A stretch of 34,685 bases of DNA from contig PS015043.1 of NCBI GenBank assembly GCA_048213135.1, forward strand, positions 153,382 through 188,066, given 5' to 3'. Positions 18,444 through 28,772 of this stretch are shown here, in pieces. Numbering within the stretch: the first letter of the stretch is position 1; each line of letters opens with the position of its first letter. The stretch comes from Reclinomonas americana ATCC 50394. Taxonomy: Eukaryota; Jakobida; Jakobea; Jakobida. The position numbers and the translations under genes were made by a program. Below the pieces are notes generated by a model, which had not been told where the DNA came from, searched no databases, and saw nothing but the letters and a program-made list of their open reading frames with translations.

Positions 18444-21011
18444 ATGGTTCTTATTCGCCGTGTGTATGTCATCCGACGGCAGCTGAGCTTCCTGCCACAA
18501 GGCACAGAGCGCGGTGTGCTATCGCACTCGGCTCTGCTGCTCGAGCTGGAAAATGCTAAATTCATGATTCTCGAGGTGATGCACACTGCGGCATGTTCTC
18601 TTGCCGATGCGCATTGTCGCTCACTGTTGCTGTCTAGTTCTCTGTGGCGACACGCAAAGGCGCTGAACGCAGCGACGGTCAAGTGTGTCTCTACGGCGTG
18701 CAAGTGTATGACGACGAGGAAGATGTGGGCGACCTGGTGGGATGGGTCGAACGGCTGCGGCGGTACTACAACAGACTGCGTCGCAAGGATGTGGTGACGA
18801 TTGTTACTCGACCAAAGCAACGCGATGGCAAGCGCTTTGCTTGGGTGCGTCAGAAGAACGGGCAGCAGCCGGTTGGACGCTGGACGCCCGAGAGAGCGGC
18901 CGAGACCATGGAGAACCTGATGCAGGACGGCTACTCGGTGCTTGCGGAGGAGTATTGCCATTCGGCGCAGGAGCGCACGCGGGAGGCCATGGGCATTAGT
19001 GTGGAGTGCGGGCGGTCCAGCTGCGCACGCAAGGGTGTTGGTGCGTCGAGTGCGGCGGTGCATGCTGCGATGCGAGCCGACGGCGAGGCCGGAGAAGGCA
19101 GTCAGCCACGTGGTGGTGGCAGCGGTTCTTCTGGATCCGGAGGAGCCGTGAGGCGTCCACAACAACAGGGTGAGCCGTCGCCGCCACGTGCTGTGGCTGG
19201 TGGCGGCAGCGGTTCTTCTGGATCCGGAGGAGCCGCAAGGCGTCCACAACAACAGGGTGAGCCGTCGCCGCCACGTGCTGTGGCTGGTGGCGGCAGCGGT
19301 TCTTCTGGAGGAGCAGCGAGGCGTGCACAGCAGGGTGAGCCGTCGCCGCCGCGCGCACAACAAGGTCAGGCTGCTGGTGGTGGCAGCGGTTCCTCCGGAG
19401 AAGCGGCGAGGCGTCCACAGCAGGGTGAGCCGTCGCCGCAAGGTCAGGGAGCGGCTGCTGGTGCTGCAAGAGGCGGTGCTGCTCGTGGCCAGCCGGGACG
19501 CAGGAGACAGGAGGACGAAGACGAGCCGGAGGAAGAGGAAGAGGACCCGCAAGAAGATGAGGTAGAAGATGGAGAAGAAGAGGGAGGCGTTCGGCATCGA
19601 CCACCGCCGGATGATGACGATGAGGAGGACGACGGCGGCTCGCACAACTCGCACCACGTCAGCGATCGCAGGGGAGGTTATGTACGGCGTGCGCCGCCCA
19701 ACAGCCGTGGCGGAGTGTACTACGGTCCACCACCCAGTGCGGCAAGCGAGGCCGCGGGTGGTGACCTGCCGGTGGAGCACTTTAACCCCAACGTAATCGG
19801 TGCGACCATGCGTTTGGTTCTGCAATATGTGTTTTCGCGAGTATTCGGACGTTTCTCACGAAATATGCACTCATAACGCAGACGCCAGTGGCATGACGGC
19901 AGGTTTTGTCGAAGGTGTCTCGCGATTTGCGGAGGCCTTTAGCAATCTGCGATTCAAGGAGACGCCGGTCGCATTCTTCCAGCTGGCAGTAATTATGCCA
20001 CGAACCACGCATTTTGAGATGAAGAGACACGACCCCCTCTTCTGCGGCAATCAAAATGTCAGCTATGAGGAGAAGGCTCGGTTCAACCACCTTCTCATTG
20101 GCACGCCCGCCGAGTTGCAGCATGCTCATATGATTGGGGTGCGTCCGTATCCCCACTTTTTCCAGGCTGCCTACTGCCTGTTCCATCTTCTCACGTGGTG
20201 AAACGCTCTTGCAGGAGTTCAAGGCCAAGAACGAGATCCACCAGAAGAGTTCCGTGTTTGCCGTCAGACTGGGCGTCGGTGTGGGCCCTATCAGCGTAGG
20301 CGTCGGTATGGGGCTTGCGCGTGGTAGCAGTCACCAGCACATTGAGATGGACGCGCAGCTGGAGGGCGAGCTGTTGGATGCGCGCGGCTATGCGTTCACT
20401 TGTGAATGCTGCGGACACAACCAGTTTACTCTGCAAGGGGTCATTCGTAGCCTCAAGGCAGATTCGAAGGTACGTCAGCTGCGCATGGATGAGGGCGCCG
20501 ACGTGCGAGTGGAGTCGCTGCCGGGCTCCACGGGAGTGACTGTTCACCGGAGGGAGACCGGTGCGTTGACAAAGCCCTGACACTGACCGTTTTTTTGTGT
20601 GTCACTCACACACACTTTAACTCAGATATCAGCTTGCATGCGCGACAAGAGGAGGAGGAGCGCGAGGAGCGCGCAACTTTCCGAGGGGCTGCCAGTCAGG
20701 CTCCTCCTCGAGCCGCCGCGGCTCCTCGCGACCGCGATGCCGACGACGCTCTGGCACAGGTGCAAGCGATGGTGCGGGCGCAGAGCGTGGACGAGTTTTT
20801 GCGAGAGAGCGTGCAACCCCGCTACAACTGGCCTGCTGACGACCTCGAAATGGCGGTGGCGGTACTCAGCAGCCTCGACATTCACAATGTCGGGCAGTTG
20901 GTCGATCAGTGGAATGGCGCCGACATGAGGGCGGCACGCGGACAAGACGGTCTGCTGCCTCGGCCGCAGGATATTTTGATGGCGGTGGTTGATGCTGGAT
21001 TGCGACCTTAG
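18444..21011 (+). CDS. Unrecognised protein: possible permuted papain-like N-domain, Gly/Ser repeat linker, novel C-terminal domains
   Basis: Five exons: 18444-18575, 18638-19799, 19882-20138, 20215-20560 and 20626-21011. These sum to 2283 nt, 760 residues plus stop, in phase throughout. Residues 1-165 form a domain with LSHSALLLELEN (His28) and, after a spacer, EEYCHSAQERTREAMG (Cys151). The order His strand first, Cys helix later is that of circularly permuted NlpC/P60, LRAT and PPPDE-type folds. This is my inference and no family is recognised. Residues about 202-320 hold four copies of a ~29-residue unit (GGGSGSSGSGGAARRPQQQG, EPSPPRA), then an acidic/His-rich stretch. The last about 330 residues are shared with the convergent gene at 21173-22287: MTxxxxxGxxRFxExF, RHDPxxCGN, EEKARxNHLL, VFAVRLGVxVGPISVG, a CxxC-like FTCECC, and a C-terminal DRDADDALAQ to QDILMAV region. 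The paired CGN and CxxC hint at a metal site. Confidence 0.75.
19112..19465 (+). repeat. In-frame tandem repeat, four copies of ~87 bp
   Basis: Units starting GGTGGCAGCGGTTC at about 19115, 19202, 19289 and 19379. The first two are nearly identical; the third and fourth carry in-frame deletions. The unit encodes a Gly/Ser stretch, an Ala-Arg-Arg-Pro-Gln tract and GEPSPPRA, so it likely acts as a flexible linker of variable length. Confidence 0.85.
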
Positions 21012-21440
21012 TTAGAGGAGGGGGAAAGAAGTGAATTATCCCAGTCGCAATGCACGTGCATTGGAAGTCTTCTATTTCGCTGTCCTTGAAACTCACTGTT
21101 CCTGTACATGTCGACGAGGAGCTCGTCACTTGCAAGGAATGTACGGTACTTTCCATTGGCTCTTCTTCTCCTTCAAGGTGATCGCAAACTAGCATCAAAC
21201 ACCGCCATCAAAATATCCTGCGGCCGAGGCAGCAGACCGTCTTGTCCGCGTGCCGCCCTCATGTCGGCGCCATTCCACTGATCAACCAGCTCCCCGACAT
21301 TGTGAATGTCGAGACTGCCGAGCACCGCCACTGCCATCCCACAGTCGTCATCCGACCAGTTGAAACGACGCTGCACGCTCTCTCGCAGAAACTCGTCCAC
21401 GCTCTGCGCCCGCACCATCGCCTGCACTTGCGCCAGAGCG
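20743..21440. repeat. Near-palindromic inverted repeat formed by the 3' ends of the two paralogues
   Basis: The last about 260 bp of each coding region are inverted copies. Within them 20904-20987 and the reverse complement of 21200-21283 are identical over 84 bp, separated by 212 bp. Outside this core synonymous and non-synonymous differences accumulate. Confidence 0.9.
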
Positions 21441-22287
21441 TCGTCCGCATCGCGGTCTGGAGGGGGAGCTTGCTGCGCTGGATCGCGGACATCTGCGGGC
21501 TGTTCGCGCTCCTCCTCCTCTTCCTCAACCCTCCGAAGCACGGCCACTCCCCTTGAGCCCGGCAGCGTCTCCACTCTCACCTCGGCGCGCTCTTCCTCGC
21601 GCAGCCGACGCACATGCGAATCTGCTCGGAGGCTACGAATGACGCCGTCCAAGGTGAACGAGGTGTGCATACACGATTCACAGGTGAAACTGTAGCCGCG
21701 TGCCTCCAGCAGCTCGCCCTCCAGCTCTGCGTCCATCTCAATGACCTGGCGAGCTCGTCCGTGGGCGCGCCCTACACCCAGGCCCACGCTAATGGGTCCC
21801 ACATTGACGCCCAGTCTGACGGCGAATACAGTGCTCTTGTGGTGGATCTCGTTCCTGGCAGTGAATTCCTGCAAGAGAGAGCAACACTTGAGAGCGTGCA
21901 ACGAGCCGCAGTGAGAAGAGCGAAGAACGCACTCCAATCAATTGCGCCCGTTGCAACTCCATAGGGTTGCCATGCAACAGGTGATTGTATCGCGCCTTCT
22001 CCTCAAAACTGGCCTCCGGATGATTGCCGCAGTAGTTCGGGTCGTGTCGCATCATCTCTTCGTGCGTGTTCCGCGGCAAAATGACCGCCTGCCTGAAGAA
22101 TGCAGCCGGCGTCTCCGCGAACTGCACTTCGCGAAAGGTCTCGGTGAAGCGAGCGATGCCTTGGGCATATGCTGGCGTCATTCCACCTTCGGCTGCAAAA
22201 TGAGTGTGAGTGGAACGACTTCTTCCTGCTCGCTGTGCATCGCAGCGCAGGAATAAAGGCACACACACCGGGGACAAGGTGTGCCAT
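21173..22287 (-). CDS. Convergent paralogue of the 18444-21011 gene, lacking the N-terminal domain
   Basis: Exons on minus: 22287-22269, 22192-21933 and 21868-21173. These sum to 975 nt, 324 residues plus stop. The first exon (MAHLVP) is short and inferred from phase and an ATG; it could instead be an internal exon of a longer gene. The body matches the plus paralogue from GGMTPAYAQGIARF onward: RHDPNYCGNH, FEEKARYNHLL, VFAVRLGVNVGPISVGLGVG, EMDAELEGELLEARGY, FTCESC, GVIRSL. An acidic Glu stretch and the conserved DRDADDALAQVQAMVRAQSV end follow. The two introns match paralogue positions, but the paralogue's third intron is absent here. There is no His/Cys N-domain and no Gly/Ser linker. The function is not recognised. 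The stops of the two genes are about 160 bp apart. Confidence 0.78.
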
Positions 22288-22805
22288 CTGCAACTCGCGA
22301 GTGGGTGTTGGTCTGCAGTGAGAAGCGCTCGCTTGTGACCCCCGATCTCTCGCTTTCTGTCTCCGTCCTGTCCGGTCACTTCGTTGCCGGAAATGATTTT
22401 GATTGCAGAATTCGTTGAAAGCGTCGTTTCACTGAGATTCTTGTAAGGTTTCCTGGTTCTGGTTCTCGCATACATGCAGCACTCCTGAGAAGTTATGTGC
22501 GACGAAGTGTATAAAGAGGCTCTTCGCCAGTAGCAGCTACTGCACGCTGGTCCTGTCGGCTAAGATGCTTGCCGGAATTGAAACCTGGCGACGACAGCTG
22601 GAATTCCTGCCGCATGGCACACAGCGCGGTGTGCTGTCCCACTCGGCTCTGCTACTAGAGCTGGAAAATGATGCTCGAGGATGGCGCGAGAGGTGGGAGC
22701 CGGTGGTGGTGGTGCGGCTCCGGAGTTGCCCAGCACGACCATGGTGTCTTCCTTGCACTGATGTGAAAGAATGACAGTAGTACACACGAATGTTTTGATC
22801 CTATT
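22288..22805. other. Spacer containing a rearranged gene fossil
   Basis: Between the start of the minus paralogue and the stop of the next minus gene. No intact gene is seen. Bases 22548-22740 derive from two neighbouring genes (see the pseudogene entry). The remainder, 22288-22547, shows nothing recognisable. Confidence 0.6.
22592..22735 (+). pseudogene. Chimeric fossil: start of the 18444 gene joined to the end of the TPR gene
   Basis: 22592-22671 is roughly 85-90 percent similar to exon 1 of the plus gene (18473-18553), still reading FLPHGTQRGVLSHSALLLELEN. At 22671-22735 it switches to a copy of the TPR gene's 3' end (18226-18290), matching GAGGTGGGAG, a GGT run and GCTCCGGAGTTG. In the intact locus these two segments occur in the opposite order, TPR end first. 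The combined frame has no donor at the expected place and soon stops. It is a non-functional duplicate, useful as a rearrangement marker. Confidence 0.75.
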
Positions 22806-25800
22806 TTACTCCACTGCAGCCGACACAACGGGCGCCGGTGTTGCCTCGGCCAACAGCTGAGCGGCCAACTCACGCGCATCGTCGGGCACCTTGCCACGCA
22901 CACCACCGTCCACCACTCCGCCGGCAGCCGCGAACGCAGCAATGATGCGCCACTGGAAGGTGTCGCGCTGCGGAGAGGAGAAGGGGGACGCAGGGAAGAG
23001 AGTATAAGAGGCGGCACTGTCTCGAAGAGAGAGAGAGAGGGAAAGGGAAAGGGAAAGAGGGATAGAAAGAGAACCGACTAATTTGAACAAAATCTATTGC
23101 GCTGCGGGGAGGAAGGGGAAGAGGCAGAAGGAGAATATTAGAGCAGGGCACTGGCTCAAAAAGTGAGAGATTGAGCAGCGTGGCAGTGCAGAGAAGTGAA
23201 AAGGGAGATGTGAAGCAAGAGAATGCAAGACTGGGCACCGTCTCGAAGAGAGAATAAGAAACAGATTCCAGAGAACGCATTCGAGACGAAGGCTTCGCGC
23301 TGCGGAGAAGTTAAGAGACGGACAAGAACCAAGAAAAGGAAGACTAGGCATTCGATCGAAGTGTGCGTGAGAGCACTATATGCAAAGAAGGGAAGAGGGA
23401 GACTGGAAACAGAAGTGGGCACTCGATTGAAGAGAGAAAAAGCACAGATTAGTGCTGCAGAGAAGTGAAGAGGGAGACAGCAAGCAAGAGAATGCAAGGC
23501 TGGGTACTGGCTCTGTAAGAGAACAGGATAGGGATTCGAAAATACGCATTCGAAAGGAAGGCATCGCGCTGCGGAGAATAAGAGACGAACAGGAACCAAG
23601 AAAAGGAAGACTGGACATTCGATCGAATTGTGCGTAAGAGCACGATACAGAGCTGCAAAGAAGGGGAGACCGAGACAAGAAACAAAAGAATGCAGGGGTG
23701 CAAGGCCACAGAACAGTGCTGCAGAGAAGTGAAGAGGGAGACAGCAAGCAAGAGAATGAAAGGCTGGGCACCGTCTCGAAGAGAGAATAAGAAACAGATT
23801 CCAGAGAACGCATTCGAAAGGAAGGCATCGCGCTGCGGAGAAGTGAAGATGGAAGACATGAGAACATGAAAGACTGGAACTACCTCGAAGGGAGAGAAGG
23901 AACACATATGCATTCAAGAGCAATAGTCAATCGTACAGTGTATAGAGAACCATGACCAAACAAGAGAATGCAACACTGAGCAGAGGAACACTATAACCCA
24001 ACACTTTCTCTTTCCCTCTCTACCCCCACACGCAACTCCCCCCACCGGCCGCCTCTCCAACTGCCGCAAAAAATTACGCAGCAGCGACTCCTGATCCACC
24101 TCCTCCAAATCCGCAAACGCCCGACTGTTGCCCGGCTCCAACTGAATCAACACCGTAATAATATCGGCCGCCGCCGCCAGCACCTCATCGGGCACCTCTC
24201 CGCCCACAGTGGCCACCGCCGCCGCTGCTGGCGCTCCTGATCCCGATCCACTTGCACCTCCCGCATCGGCATCCTCCTCACTCTCTTCCGTGACTCCACC
24301 ATCACCCTCCTCCTCTTCCTGATCTTCACCCTCCTCCCCCTCATCATCCTCGTCACCGTCATCATCGTCATCTTCATCGTCGTCGTCGACGGCGCGTGCC
24401 TCCAGCGACAGCAAGTCCGGCAGATCGCACCCCGTGCAAATCGCAAATGCAGTGTACTCGGGAGACACGGCATTCTGAGTTGCTCGTTCAAGTGAGGGAA
24501 GGGCGTCAACACACTAGAATGGCAAGGCAGGAACACACCTTGTAGCCCTCGAGAAGAAGCCACCGCTTCACTTGCTCGGCCAGTCGTTCCTCTTGCGCGA
24601 GGAGTGTCACCTGTCGCCCCGAAAGTGAGTGATGATTGCGAGTGCTGTGCATCTTTGTGGGGGGCACACGTAACGATGAAAATGCGACCCCACGTCGAGG
24701 TGGCGATGCCGAGCTGCACGAGCGGGGCTTCGAAGAATTGCAGCGTCTGCAGGGTGATAAAGGGTTGTGAGCAATAGAGGAGAAGGCCAGGGATTGTGAA
24801 AAGCACAGGAGAAAGAGAGTGGAAGGGAAAAGGAGAGTGAAAGGGGAAAGGAGAGTGGTGGCATTCAGTAGCGGGGATATCGGCAAGGCCAATGGTTGTG
24901 GAAGAACTGGAATCTTTGTGAGAATGAGAGTGGAAGACAAAGGCGTCATGAGAACTGTTGTTGAAAGGCCGAAGAATCGCGGAATGACGACGAGAGCGAG
25001 ACTGGAATTGACCACAGAAAGAAACACAGCGAGGCGAAGAAGGGGAACATTGGACAGGTGCAGGGAGGAGAAGAGCAGACTTGCATGGACCAGCATTCTG
25101 CACAGTGCGGCAGTCGCGAGAAGTGGTAAGTGCACTGACTTCGACATACCTGGAAAAACACACGCGCAGAGTACCACGTGAACTCCTCGCAGCAGCCTAC
25201 AGTCATCGTCGCCTGCGCATCGAAATCAGTGTCTCGCAACGCCTTCTCCTCTTCTACTTCCTTCCGCTGAACTAACCTCATAATCCTTCTCCGTCATCTG
25301 CTGCGCGCTGAGCGACCACAGCAACAACCCGGCCTTCACAACCACACGATCCGGACTCTGACGCACAAGTGCCTGCCACCCAGCGCGCACTCAGCAGACG
25401 CATCACACACAGGAAGCGCCACAAAAATGCTCGCACCTTGGCAAACTTGTAGCACATTTCACCGTCGAGTCCCTTTCTGCGCTTTTGCAGTCCCTTGGAC
25501 AGCTGCATCAGCAGAGTGAGCACAGCAGAGACTGAAGCAGGTCTCATCATTAGCACCAGCACGCAACTCGCTCCATCAACGGAAACGCGCTGGCGATAAA
25601 GGGCGTCTTGTCGTGCGTGTAGGTGGTGGTGAGAAACTCGTAAAACTCAATTACTGCCGTCGCCAGCTCGGCAGCGTTCGTGCCGGCGGCCAGCACGCGC
25701 GCAAGCAGGTCGTGGAAAGTGTCCACATGCGACGCATCCTCGGCGTCCGGGTTGGTGTAGAAAAAGTGTCCGTCCATGCTGCCTGCGTGGTGGTGGTGGT

Positions 25801-27591
25801 TAGGAAGACTTTGCAAAGGGGGGGATTGGAGAGGGAGGACACCTGGAGTGTAGCGCACAGTGGCTGTGCCCCAGAACTCGTCGTCGTCGGCCAGGTCAAT
25901 GGACATGGCGCGGAAGGGGCTTTCGGCGACCACTGGATGGGGGAGGAAGAGATGAGCAAGGGAGCAAAGCCGCAGATCGCGACAAGTACCCATTCAATCA
26001 CATCACAGTTATGCACACTCCGGCACACATTACAAACGATGATGCAAAGATGAGAGACGAGGAGAAGGCGTTGAGTGGTGACAACGTGAGGGTGCTGAGC
26101 GGTGACAAGGAAAAGGTGCTGAGTGGAGACAAAGAAATCATGCAGAGTGGGCATCACGATTATGACTGACGCAGTATGAGCTCCAGAGAGTACAACTCAA
26201 TGCAAATAGGGAATCGACGGAGGACAGATTAGCAGTCACAGTTTCAGAGTGCAGCACTGACTGAGGGAGCGGGCTGTTGCATGATGCAATGCAGACAAGC
26301 ACCCAACAGTTCAGCAACAAACAGACATCATCGACAGGTCATGGCAATGCAGAACGAGCGACGGTACGATGTAGAAGCGAGAGTGCCGAGTAAGAACACG
26401 CACTGAACCTGCGGAGAGCCAAGCGACAATCGAATCCTCTCGGCGAGTGCTTCTGCTCGTCGCTTGCAAACTCACTCAACCCTCATTACTGTGACGCCAT
26501 CTGTGCTTCTCTTTTTGCTCTTCTGTGGCCTTGTTTCCGCCTCTTCACACTCTGCTTCTGTTCTCAGAATCTTTGCCTGTTCTCTCGGTCCCTCTTAAAC
26601 ACTCTCCATTTCTATGCTTCTCTCTCTCTCTCCCATCTGTTGCTATTCTGTATTCTCTATTCTGATTCCACGTTACTTTGCATCTGCATTTCCTCACTCC
26701 TTGTGCTTCCTCCTCTGAAGTTCCTCCGTTTCCGCCTCCTTGTCTCTCAGTTTCTGCTTTGAACACGCTTGTTTGTCTGCCTCTCTCGGTCCCTGTCAAT
26801 CACTCTCTCCATTCTCGTGCAGTACTCGCTCTCTCAGGTGCTCTGGCTCTTCTCCTTTTTGCTGCCTTGTAACTCGGCATCTGCAATTCCTCTCTCTTTG
26901 TGTCGCTCTAGCTCGTCTCGTTTCTGCTGCCTCCGAANNNNNNNNNNNNNNNNNNNNNNNNNNNNNNNNNNNNNNNNNNNNNNNNNNNNNNNNNNNNNNN
27001 NNNNNNNNNNNNNNNNNNNNNNNNNNNNNNNNNNNNNNNNNNNNNNNNNNNNNNNNNNNNNNNNNNNNNNNNNNNNNNNNNNNNNNNNNNNNNNNNNNNN
27101 NNNNNNNNNNNNNNNNNNNNNNNNNNNNNNNNNNNNNNNNNNNNNNNNNNNNNNNNNNNNNNNNNNNNNNNNNNNNNNNNNNNNNNNNNNNNNNNNNNNN
27201 NNNNNNNNNNNNNNNNNNNNNNNNNNNNNNNNNNNNNNNNNNNNNNNNNNNNNNNNNNNNNNNNNNNNNNNNNNNNNNNNNNNNNNNNNNNNNNNNNNNN
27301 NNNNNNNNNNNNNNNNNNNNNNNNNNNNNNNNNNNNNNNNNNNNNNNNNNNNNNNNNNNNNNNNNNNNNNNNNNNNNNNNNNNNNNNNNNNNNNNNNNNN
27401 NNNNNNNNNNNNNNNNNNNNNNNNNNNNNNNNNNNNNNNNNNNNNNNNNNNNNNNNNNNNNNNNNNNNNNNNNNNNNNNNNNNNNNNNNNNNNNNNNNNN
27501 NNNNNNNNNNNNNNNNNNNNNNNNNNNNNNNNNNNNNNNNNNNNNNNNNNNNNNNNNNNNNNNNNNNNNNNNNNNTCCTTCGTTCGTTGTC

Positions 27592-27638
<47 letters not shown>

Positions 27639-27874
27639 CTCTCTCTGTCTCTCTCCCTCCCCCTCTCACTCTCTCATTCTCATTTCCTTTCCCCTTTGAT
27701 CTCTCTCTCTCCCTCCCCCTTCCCCCTCTTTCCCCCCTCCCCGCAACTCTCATCTCCGCGCTCCAACAACTGCTGCTGCCGGAGCATCGCATCATTCATC
27801 TTGCGCGTCAACCCCGAGAACAGCGAGCGCCGTTGTCCCACACGAGGCACCACTGACAAGTTCAAGTGATCCAT
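22806..27874 (-). CDS. Conserved-looking acidic protein of unknown function, ten exons
   Basis: Exons on minus: 27874-27748, 25932-25843, 25782-25568, 25502-25437, 25372-25277, 25212-25150, 24746-24675, 24610-24539, 24474-24037 and 22967-22806. They sum to 1401 nt with every junction in phase, giving 466 residues, which strongly supports the model. The N-terminus is basic (MDHLNLSVVPRVGQRRSLFSG), followed by an acidic FWGT segment and then mostly amphipathic helices (FHDLLARVLAAGTNAAELATAVIEFYEFL, GEMCYKFAKALVRQSPDRVVVKAGLLLWSL). A strongly acidic Asp/Glu tract sits at about 296-337, then an Ala/Gly linker and a helical C-terminus (DTFQWRIIAAFAAAGG). There is no signal peptide or convincing membrane segment. 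I do not recognise the family; it looks like a soluble helical scaffold. Three introns use the unusual donor GTTGCG. The link of the first exon across the 1.8-kb gap-containing intron rests on phase only. Confidence 0.7.
22968..24036 (-). repeat. Last intron of the acidic-protein gene: ~265-bp tandem repeat carrying acceptor copies
   Basis: Three long units start at about 23188, 23457 and 23721 with GCAGAGAAGTGAA(A/G)AGGGAGA. They share CCAGAGAACGCATTCGA, GGCATCGCGCTGCGGAGAA and CCAAGAAAAGGAAGACT. The TCGCGCTGCGGAGA element, which on minus is the real 3' splice site at 22963-22976, recurs at 23295, 23564 and 23828. Confidence 0.8.
25933..27747 (-). other. First intron of the acidic-protein gene, low complexity, with gap
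   Basis: About 1.8 kb inferred intron. 26065-26150 holds about four degenerate ~25-bp units around GGTGCTGAGTGGTGACAA. 26500-26937 is pyrimidine-rich on plus with a loosely repeated CTCTCTCGGTCCCT/TTCTGC theme. The gap 26938-27575 and (TC)n at 27594-27632 follow. 26150-26500 shows nothing recognisable. Confidence 0.5.
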
Positions 27875-28772
27875 GGATGAACTGGCGCGCACACGAAAGA
27901 GAGAAATTGAGTGAGTGCTCGTGCTCGTGCAGATGCACATGCACAGCGCGAACTTCACACTCTCACACGCTCACTTTTTTTGCTCTTTCTCGACGGATGC
28001 TGGGTACAGGTGGTCGGTTGGTTGATTACGTGCACTCTCCTCTCGCAAAGATGACTGCGGAAAGCTGTGATTGATGCGCAGGACACCAAGGACAAGTGAT
28101 GGTTGATTCCTCGTCCAGCCTTCGTGCAGCTTCATAGCCCCAACTGTTCTTGATTGTATTCTACTCTGACTGCTTCAGCACTGGCCTTCAAGGCAAAACT
28201 GTCACCATTTAGTGTCGACGTTGATATCGGATTCACGATGTGGCTGCAACAAGCCAGCTGTGCAGCCACTCCTCTCCGACAGTTATTTTTCACCTTCAGG
28301 AGGCAAACCACACCATATGAGTGCTGGCCTCATATCAAGGAGTTCGTGCCACAACAACAATTGCAACCAATTGCAACCAGCAAGAAGAGTGACCGCTCTT
28401 CCGAACGCGAGGAGGCAAAGCAAATCAATTGCAACGCGCGCTGGCCACACAACAGAAACAGCCACTCTTCTCCATCGGTCATCTCCTCTGTCAGGAGGCA
28501 AAGACAACTCAAAGATCTAGAGTGCAGGCATCATATCAACGAGTCCGTGACACACACAGACAACAGAAACAGCCACTCTTCTCCATCGGTCATCTCCTCC
28601 GTCAGAAGGCAACGCCAACTCAAAGAGTGCTGGCCTCCTACCACGGACGTGTGACACACAAAACAACAGAACAGCCACTCCTCTCCAACAGTCAGGAGGC
28701 AAAGCCAATGAAACTCAAGGAGCTCGTCCTCTGTTCTCCATCCTTTCCCTAATCTTCCCTTTCCCTTCGACT
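27875..28772. repeat. Spacer with ~111-bp degenerate tandem repeat
   Basis: Units sharing CAGCCACTC(T/C)TCTCC and CAGGAGGCAA followed by CTCAAAGA(G/T)TGCTGGCCTC occur at about 28263, 28460, 28571 and 28673. The two central copies are 111 bp apart and nearly identical over 50 bp. A plus frame of 166 codons spans them but shows no domain, and its repetition explains its length. 27875-28250 shows no gene. Confidence 0.7.

Noticed and set aside
18065-19825. 586-codon minus frame opposite the Gly/Ser linker gene
   Set aside because: Shadow of the plus gene. It crosses both intergenic DNA and exons and has a low-complexity Ser/Thr/Arg translation.
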